The notes under the pieces are model-generated. The model was not told the DNA's origin, did not search any database, and saw nothing but the letters and a program-made list of their open reading frames with translations. This document shows, one piece after another, positions 5,509-10,002 of a stretch of DNA of 10,002 bases. The DNA is from Gemmatimonadota bacterium. GTDB taxonomy: Bacteria; Gemmatimonadota; Gemmatimonadetes; Gemmatimonadales; GWC2-71-9. The DNA lies in NCBI GenBank assembly GCA_003222235.1, contig QHVD01000231.1, forward strand, positions 1 to 10,002. The letters are read 5' to 3'. The stretch's first letter is position 1; each line of letters starts with the position of its first letter. The translations under genes were made by a program, and so were the position numbers.

Positions 5509-7153
5509 GCAGCTCCGCCGCGTGGCGCAGCGCACTGGCTGAGTCCCGATCGCCGAGCAGCCGGGCGACCTCCCGGGTCCGCGCCTCGCCCGCGAGCACC
5601 TGCACGTCGCTCGTCGCGATACCGCTCCTGGCGCCCTTCTGCACCACGAGGTGGTGGTCCGCGTAAACGGCGATCTGGGGAAGGTGGGTGATCACGAGGA
5701 CCTGGCGCCCGCGGTCGCCTCCCCGAGCGACCGCGGCGAGCGCCTGACCGACCCGCCCGCCCACTTCGCCGCCGATGCCTTGATCCACTTCGTCGAACAC
5801 GAGCGTGGGCACCGCGTCGTGCTCGGCCAGAACGACCTTGAGCGCCAGCATCAGACGCGACAGCTCGCCGCCCGAAGCCGCCTTCGCCAGCGGGCGCGCT
5901 TCCATCCCGACGTTGAGCCGGACCTCGAAGACGACGTCCTCCGAGCCCTGGGCGTTGGGTGTCGGGCGTGGGGCGAGTCGTGCCGCGCACCGCCCTCCCG
6001 CCATCCCGAGCGCCGGAAGGACCTCGTTGACGGCTTGCGCGAGCCGCTCCGCAGCCTGCGCGCGCTTCGCCGTGAGAGCGGCGCACGCGCGTGCGAAGTC
6101 GGCCGCAGCGTTCTCTCGCTGCCCGCCGATGGCCCGCAGATCGAAGTCCGCGGTGTCCAGGAGCTCGAGCTCGCGTGTCGAGCGGTCCCGCGTGGCGAGA
6201 ACGTCGGCGAGAGTGGGCCCGTATTTCTGGGTGAGCCGGAACAGCGCATCGCGCCGTTGCTCTACGGCCGCCAGGCGTCCGGGGTCGGCTTCGATGCGCA
6301 CAGCGTACTCGCGGGCCGTCTGAGCGAGCTCTTCGACGTTGGCGAACGCGCCATCGAGCAGCTCCTGCCATTTCGCGACGGAAGGGTCGAGGCGGCGCAG
6401 GCTCGCGACCAGCCTGGCCGCACGGGCGAGACCCGCGGTGTCGAGCGCCTGCTCGAGCTCCCGCGACAACCGGCCGAGCTCGTCGGCGTGGGCCAGCCGC
6501 TTCGCCTCCGTCTCGAGGGCGTCGTCCTCGCCCAGCTGCGGCGTCGCCCGCCCGATTTCGTCCACCACGTGCCGCAGGTAGTCGGCCTTGCGTCGTACCT
6601 CCTCGTGTCGCGCCTGGAGCGCTTCCTCCCGCCGCTCCAGCTCCCGCAGCCGCTCGTGGGCGTCCCGCACCGCGACCCGCTCCACGCCCGCATCACCATG
6701 GGCGTCCAGGATGTCCCGCTGGGCGTCGGCCCGCAGCAGCGACTGCGTCTCGTGCTGACCGTGGAGGTCCACCAGGAGCGCGCCGAGCCGCGCGAGCACG
6801 CCCACGGCCGTGGGGCTCCCGTTGACCCAGACCCGGGAGCGGCCTTCCCCCGTGATCTCCCGCTTGAGGACGAGCCGACCGCCTTCCGGCTCCACCCCCA
6901 GGGCGATGAAGGGCGGTAGAAGACGGGAGAGGTCGGTAGGGGTGAACTCGAAGGCGCCTTCGATCACCGCTTTCTGCGCGGCGGGGCGCACGATCTCCCC
7001 CGACGCGCGCTCGCCGAGCAGCAGCGCGAGCGCATCGACGAGCATGGACTTCCCCGCCCCGGTCTCTCCGGTCAGCACGTTGAGCCCGGGCGCGAGCGGG
7101 AGCGTCACGTCCGCGATCACGGCGAGGTCCCTGACGCGGAGCTCCGTCAGCAC
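5435..7153 (-). CDS. recN: DNA repair protein RecN
   Basis: RecN is an SMC-like cytoplasmic ATPase that acts at DNA double-strand breaks with RecA. The 572-residue product has an N-terminal ATPase half with Walker A GETGAGKS (29-36) and the Q-loop region LHGQHETQSLL. A long charged, Ala/Arg/Glu-rich middle is consistent with the coiled-coil arms. The ABC signature ASGGELSRLMLALKV comes next, then Walker B LVFDEVDQGIGG (Asp454, Glu455) and the H-loop VITHLPQIA. The start is GTG at 7153, because LTELRVRDLAVI is the standard RecN opening; upstream residues are nadK sequence in another frame. It begins 1 nt after the nadK TGA (7157-7155) with no clear Shine-Dalgarno, so coupled translation is likely. 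The conserved end (AAELLRK) falls at about 5501, and the last 21 residues, Arg/Pro-rich, lie antisense to the barrel gene's final codons. No terminator is visible between the two convergent genes. Confidence 0.95.
   Translation of the reverse strand: MLTELRVRDLAVIADVTLPLAPGLNVLTGETGAGKSMLVDALALLLGERASGEIVRPAAQKAVIEGAFEFTPTDLSRLLPPFIALGVEPEGGRLVLKREITGEGRSRVWVNGSPTAVGVLARLGALLVDLHGQHETQSLLRADAQRDILDAHGDAGVERVAVRDAHERLRELERREEALQARHEEVRRKADYLRHVVDEIGRATPQLGEDDALETEAKRLAHADELGRLSRELEQALDTAGLARAARLVASLRRLDPSVAKWQELLDGAFANVEELAQTAREYAVRIEADPGRLAAVEQRRDALFRLTQKYGPTLADVLATRDRSTRELELLDTADFDLRAIGGQRENAAADFARACAALTAKRAQAAERLAQAVNEVLPALGMAGGRCAARLAPRPTPNAQGSEDVVFEVRLNVGMEARPLAKAASGGELSRLMLALKVVLAEHDAVPTLVFDEVDQGIGGEVGGRVGQALAAVARGGDRGRQVLVITHLPQIAVYADHHLVVQKGARSGIATSDVQVLAGEARTREVARLLGDRDSASALRHAAELLRKGSRTPAARSGTRPRPASPPRP
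5950..5973 (+). other. Potential G-quadruplex motif within recN
   Basis: On the plus strand, the template strand for recN, four G-runs (5950-5952, 5957-5959, 5964-5966, 5970-5973) are separated by loops of 4, 4 and 3 nt, fitting the G3+N1-7 pattern. It encodes the APRPTPNAQ stretch of RecN between the coiled-coil region and the ABC signature. Folding is not shown. Confidence 0.4.
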
Positions 7154-7154
7154 T

Positions 7155-8027
7155 TCAATCGCGCTCGCGGTCGGAGAGGTCGCCCCACTGGAGCTTCTTT
7201 CGCATCCGCGCGAAGAACCCATCGGGTCCGAGGCGGACGAGCCGCACCGGACGATCGGCCCGCTTCACCAGGAGACGGTCTCCCGGCTGCATGGTGGTGC
7301 CGACCTGACCGTCGAACGAGACGAGCACATCCTCGGTCCAGGGAGGAATCGGCTCCACGGCCACCTGCGCGTGGGACGGCACGACGAGCGGCCGGACGGC
7401 GAGCGTGTGGGGGCAGATCCCCGTGACCACAATGGCGTCCACGCCCGGCACGACGATGGGCCCGCCGGCGGAGAGCGAGTAGGCCGTCGAGCCGGTGGGC
7501 GTCGCGACGATGATCCCGTCGGCTGAGTACTGGCCGACCTCCTCCCCGTCCACGGCGACCCGGAGGCGGATCACGCGCGCGACGCCGCCCTTGTGCACCA
7601 CGGCATCGTTCAGCACGACCGGCTCGGGGCGGCACTCCCCCCGCTGGTCCACGATGCAGGGCTCGAGCGCCAGGCGCGACTCGGTGACGAACGCCCCGCG
7701 CACGATTGCGTCGAGCGCCCAGTCGAGCGTCTGCGAGCCGGCGGTGGTGAGGAATCCGACCCGTCCCAGGTTGACGCCGAGGATCGGCGTGGCGGCGCCA
7801 TTGAGGGTGCGAGCACCGCGCAGCAGTGTGCCGTCGCCGCCGAGCGTGATGAGGCAGTCGAGTTGGGCGGATTGGGTCAGCGACGGCGGGGGCGGCTCGG
7901 GCCAGAGGCCGCCGATCCGCTGCTCGGTGAAGATCGTGAATCCCAGCCGAGGCGCGACCTGCGCAAGATGCGCGAGGATGGTCTTGAGGTCGCGGTAGGT
8001 CGGATTCCCGACGACCCCCACATTCAT
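7155..8027 (-). CDS. nadK: NAD kinase
   Basis: NAD kinase phosphorylates NAD+ to NADP+ in the cytoplasm with ATP or polyphosphate and sets the NADP(H) supply. The 290-residue product has the family's nucleotide motif GGDGT at 63-67, the NAD-contacting LNDAVVHKG (Asn140, Asp141), and the glycine-rich TPTGSTAYSLSAGGP from Thr176. These are in normal order and spacing, and the length is usual for bacterial NadK. The start ATG (8027-8025) overlaps the dxs TGA (8026-8024) as ATGA. The N-terminus MNVGVVGNP is typical of the family, so upstream codons in this frame are dxs shadow. With recN starting 1 nt after its stop, it sits in the middle of a dxs-nadK-recN operon. The segment near residues 37-53 (WPEPPPPSL) is a proline-rich loop, a region that varies in the family. 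Confidence 0.95.
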   Translation of the reverse strand: MNVGVVGNPTYRDLKTILAHLAQVAPRLGFTIFTEQRIGGLWPEPPPPSLTQSAQLDCLITLGGDGTLLRGARTLNGAATPILGVNLGRVGFLTTAGSQTLDWALDAIVRGAFVTESRLALEPCIVDQRGECRPEPVVLNDAVVHKGGVARVIRLRVAVDGEEVGQYSADGIIVATPTGSTAYSLSAGGPIVVPGVDAIVVTGICPHTLAVRPLVVPSHAQVAVEPIPPWTEDVLVSFDGQVGTTMQPGDRLLVKRADRPVRLVRLGPDGFFARMRKKLQWGDLSDRERD

Positions 8028-9931
8028 GACGGCGTCAGCGACTCCTCGGCGGCCAGGGCGCGGACCCGGGCGGCGATCCCGTGCCCCGTGAGCCCCACCG
8101 CGTCGAGCTGCTCGGCGCGAGGGGCGTGCTCGTAGGTGCGGTCGGGCACGCCGAGCGGAACGACGCGCACGTCGACGGCGGTCGTCTGGACGAGCGCGGC
8201 AATGGACGCGCCGAAGCCGTTCACCACCACGCCGTCCTCGACGGTCACGAGCAGCTTGTGCTCGTGCGCCAGCGCGTCGAGGATCTCGCGATCGATGGGC
8301 TTCAAGAACCGGCAGTTCACCACGGTGACGTCGAGCCCGTCCGCCGCCAGAGTTTGGGCCGCCTCGAGCGCCGGCCGGCACATCACCCCGACCGCGAGCA
8401 GGGCGCAGTCCTTCCCCTTCCGCAGCACCTCCCAGGTGCCATAGGGGATCGGCGCCACCTCGGCGGCGGGCGGCGCCTCACCCGGCGCCTTGTCGCGAGG
8501 ATAGCGCAGTGAGAACGGCCCCGCCGTGTGGTCGAGGGCGCAGCGCAGCAGCCCGATCAGCTCGGCCCCGTCCTTGGGCGCGGTGACGGTCAGGTGCGGC
8601 ACGGGAAGCAGATACGCGATGTCGTAGAGTCCCATGTGGGTCTGGCCGTCTTCGCCCACCATGCCCGCGCGGTCGAGGCAGAAGATCACCGGAAGCTGCT
8701 GGATCGCGACGTCGTGGATGATGCTATCGTAGGCGCGCTGCAGGAACGTCGAGTAAATCGCGACGACCGGACGAATGCCCTGCGTCGCCAGCCCAGCCGC
8801 GAAGGTGGTGGCGTGCGCCTCGGCGATCCCGACGTCGAAGAACCGCTCCGGCCACTTCTTCTGAAAGACGTTTGTGCCGGTCCCGGACGGCATGGCGGCG
8901 GTGATCGCCACCAGGCTCGGGTATTCGGCCGCGAGCTGCGTGATCGCTTCCCCAAACACCTTGGTCCACTGCGGCGCTCCCCCCCCCGGGCTCGGCGGCT
9001 TCAGTTTCCCCGTCACGGGGTCGTACGGCGCGCGGGCGTGGTATTTCTCGAGGTCCGGCTCGGGGAGGGGAAACCCCCTGCCCTTCTCCGTGATGACGTG
9101 CACCACGCGCGGCCCCCGCAGCGTCTTCACGATCTGGAATGTCTGGAGCAGCTGCGCGATGTTGTGCCCGTCGATCGGTCCGAAGTAGCGGAAGCCGAGC
9201 TCCTCGAACAGCATCCCCGGCGACCAGAAGTTCTTGATGCTCTCCTCCATGGTCTTCGCGAAATCCACGAGCCGCTGACCGCCCACGACGTGCGACGCCT
9301 TCTCGATCATCACCTTCATGCGCTCCCGGAGGCGCACGGTGATGGGACTGGCGATGATCGAGCCGAGGTACTTGTTGATGGCACCGACGTTGGGGGCGAT
9401 GGACATCCCGTTGTCGTTCAGGACCATGATGATGTCGCGGCCCGAATGCCCGGCGTTGTTCATCGCCTCGTAGGGGAGCCCGCACGTCAGCGCGCCGTCG
9501 CCTACGACCGCCACGACCTTGTACCGCTCGCCCTTGAGATCCCGCGCGGCCGCGATGCCGAACGCCGCGGACAACCCGGTGCCCGCATGACCGGCCCCGA
9601 ACTGGTCATGCTCGCTCTCGCTGCGTCGCAGGAAGCCCGACAACCCGCCCCGCTGGCGCAACGTGGGGAAGCGCTCGTTCCGGCCGGTGAGAATCTTCCA
9701 GGGATAGCCCTGGTGCCCCACGTCCCAGACGATCTTGTCGCGAGGGGAATCGAAACAGTGACACAGCGCCACCGTGAGCTCGACCACGCCGAGTCCTGCG
9801 CCGATGTGGCCGCCGGTGTGCGACACGACCTCGATCAGCCGCCGGCGCACTTCATCGGCGAGCGGCTGGAGCTGGTCGGACGGCAGCCGCTTGACGTCCG
9901 CGGGACAGGTAATCGTCTCAAGGAGAGGCAC
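8024..9931 (-). CDS. dxs: 1-deoxy-D-xylulose-5-phosphate synthase
   Basis: DXS condenses pyruvate and glyceraldehyde 3-phosphate to DXP with thiamine diphosphate, the first step of the MEP isoprenoid pathway and a feed to thiamine and pyridoxal synthesis. The product has 635 residues, close to the E. coli enzyme. Visible motifs are TGGHIGAGLGVVEL with the active-site His42, the thiamine-diphosphate/Mg site GDGALT (144-149) followed by LNDNG (171-175), the Glu371 of the VGIAEAHATTFAAGLA segment (equivalent to E. coli Glu370), and DRAGMVGEDGQTHMG in the pyrimidine domain. The start is GTG at 9931, with GAGG (9940-9937) 5 nt before it; MPLLETI is a usual opening. A run of nine G in the coding strand (8987-8979) encodes a Gly-rich linker between the first two domains. 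The stop overlaps the nadK start. It is the first visible gene of dxs-nadK-recN; whether more genes lie upstream is cut off. Confidence 0.97.
   Translation of the reverse strand: MPLLETITCPADVKRLPSDQLQPLADEVRRRLIEVVSHTGGHIGAGLGVVELTVALCHCFDSPRDKIVWDVGHQGYPWKILTGRNERFPTLRQRGGLSGFLRRSESEHDQFGAGHAGTGLSAAFGIAAARDLKGERYKVVAVVGDGALTCGLPYEAMNNAGHSGRDIIMVLNDNGMSIAPNVGAINKYLGSIIASPITVRLRERMKVMIEKASHVVGGQRLVDFAKTMEESIKNFWSPGMLFEELGFRYFGPIDGHNIAQLLQTFQIVKTLRGPRVVHVITEKGRGFPLPEPDLEKYHARAPYDPVTGKLKPPSPGGGAPQWTKVFGEAITQLAAEYPSLVAITAAMPSGTGTNVFQKKWPERFFDVGIAEAHATTFAAGLATQGIRPVVAIYSTFLQRAYDSIIHDVAIQQLPVIFCLDRAGMVGEDGQTHMGLYDIAYLLPVPHLTVTAPKDGAELIGLLRCALDHTAGPFSLRYPRDKAPGEAPPAAEVAPIPYGTWEVLRKGKDCALLAVGVMCRPALEAAQTLAADGLDVTVVNCRFLKPIDREILDALAHEHKLLVTVEDGVVVNGFGASIAALVQTTAVDVRVVPLGVPDRTYEHAPRAEQLDAVGLTGHGIAARVRALAAEESLTPS
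8979..8987 (-). repeat. G9 homopolymer in dxs
   Basis: Nine C on the plus strand read as nine G in dxs, inside codons Pro315-Gly316-Gly317-Gly318 of the linker after the first domain. A tract this long can slip in replication or transcription and is also prone to sequencing error. The present length keeps the frame. Confidence 0.8.
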
Positions 9932-9936
9932 GGGGA

Positions 9937-9940
9937 CCTC
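9937..9940 (-). promoter_or_regulatory. Ribosome binding site of dxs
   Basis: GAGG on the minus strand lies 5 nt before the GTG at 9931. It supports the GTG as the initiator. Confidence 0.6.
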
Positions 9941-9946
9941 AAGTGT

Positions 9947-9970
9947 GGAATGCGGAATTCGGAATGCGGA
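9947..9970. repeat. Direct repeat GGAATGCGGA in the dxs leader
   Basis: Two exact copies of GGAATGCGGA (9947-9956 and 9961-9970) are separated by ATTC, so the unit period is 14 nt. The pattern resembles the GGAATGCGGAAT-type intergenic repeats I recall from Gemmatimonadota and other high-GC environmental genomes, where spurious proteins reading '...ECGMRNAEC...' are annotated. It lies just upstream of the dxs ribosome binding site, and no promoter is evident within it. Its function is unknown. Confidence 0.6.
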
Positions 9971-9984
9971 GTGGCAGGGAGAGC

Positions 9985-10001
9985 GTCGTTAAGCGAACGA
10001 C
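9985..10001. other. Inverted repeat at the right window edge
   Basis: GTCGTT (9985-9990) and AACGAC (9996-10001) form a 6-bp stem with a 5-nt loop. There is no T-run on either visible side, and the window ends 1 nt later, so terminator, operator and chance cannot be told apart. Confidence 0.3.
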
Positions 10002-10002
10002 C

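Noticed and set aside
4579..5535. Minus-strand open frame of about 318 codons opposite the barrel gene
   Set aside because: Antisense shadow rich in Arg and His. The plus strand shows a signal peptide, barrel strands and a terminal Phe.
5500..5540. Rho-independent terminator between the barrel gene and recN
   Set aside because: The short T-run at 5501-5504 has no GC stem before it on either strand.
5651..6919. Plus-strand open frame of about 422 codons opposite recN
   Set aside because: RecN Walker A, signature and Walker B motifs are on the minus strand; this is the complementary shadow.
7154..7222. Longer RecN start within nadK, adding 23 residues
   Set aside because: The extra residues are nadK sequence in another frame, and the family's conserved N-terminus begins at GTG 7153.
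1..10002. CRISPR array, tRNA/rRNA, transposase, toxin-antitoxin or defence genes
   Set aside because: No regularly spaced repeats, RNA gene signatures, terminal inverted repeats or matching protein motifs were seen on either strand.

Overview
The window is very GC-rich and densely coding. It looks like a chromosomal segment of a Gram-negative, probably environmental bacterium that uses the MEP isoprenoid pathway. Outer-membrane barrels ending in Phe, a lipoprotein, signal peptides ending in 'AQ', and a GGAATGCGGA-type intergenic repeat would suit Gemmatimonadota or a similar high-GC phylum. That placement is inference from style, not a phylogenetic result.

Layout from left to right. (1) Minus strand, 1-1187: galactokinase galK, whose stop overlaps (ATGA) the start of a further gene that runs off the left edge. 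(2) A 93-bp divergent intergenic region, 1188-1280, holds a good sigma70-type promoter reading right. (3) Plus strand, 1281-5508: an apparent three-gene operon. It encodes a FadL/OmpP1-type outer-membrane hydrophobic-compound transporter, broken by a frameshift near 1758, then an SGNH/GDSL-type hydrolase lipoprotein, then an outer-membrane beta-barrel protein whose only plausible start is a CTG overlapping the hydrolase stop. (4) Minus strand, 9931-5435: a tightly packed dxs - nadK - recN cluster. dxs and nadK overlap by ATGA, and recN starts 1 nt after the nadK stop. The 3' end of recN overlaps the 3' end of the last plus-strand gene by 74 bp. (5) Right edge, 9932-10002: the dxs leader, containing a short direct repeat and a small inverted repeat cut by the window end. 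No stretch above 300 bases lacks a gene.

How the genes fit together. dxs (first step of the MEP pathway), nadK (NADP supply) and recN (double-strand-break repair) form a housekeeping neighbourhood seen, with variations, in many bacteria. The plus-strand operon reads as an envelope module: a lipid-anchored esterase-like hydrolase encoded next to a FadL-type channel suggests cleavage of a lipid or ester substrate followed by uptake of the hydrophobic product. The third gene is a barrel of unknown role. This coupling is inference.

I see no CRISPR array, transposase, phage, toxin-antitoxin or RNA gene. No clearly new system is present. The points most worth checking are the apparent 14-nt deletion in the fadL-like gene, the CTG start, the hydrolase/transporter/barrel module, the G9 tract in dxs, and the 3' overlap with recN.
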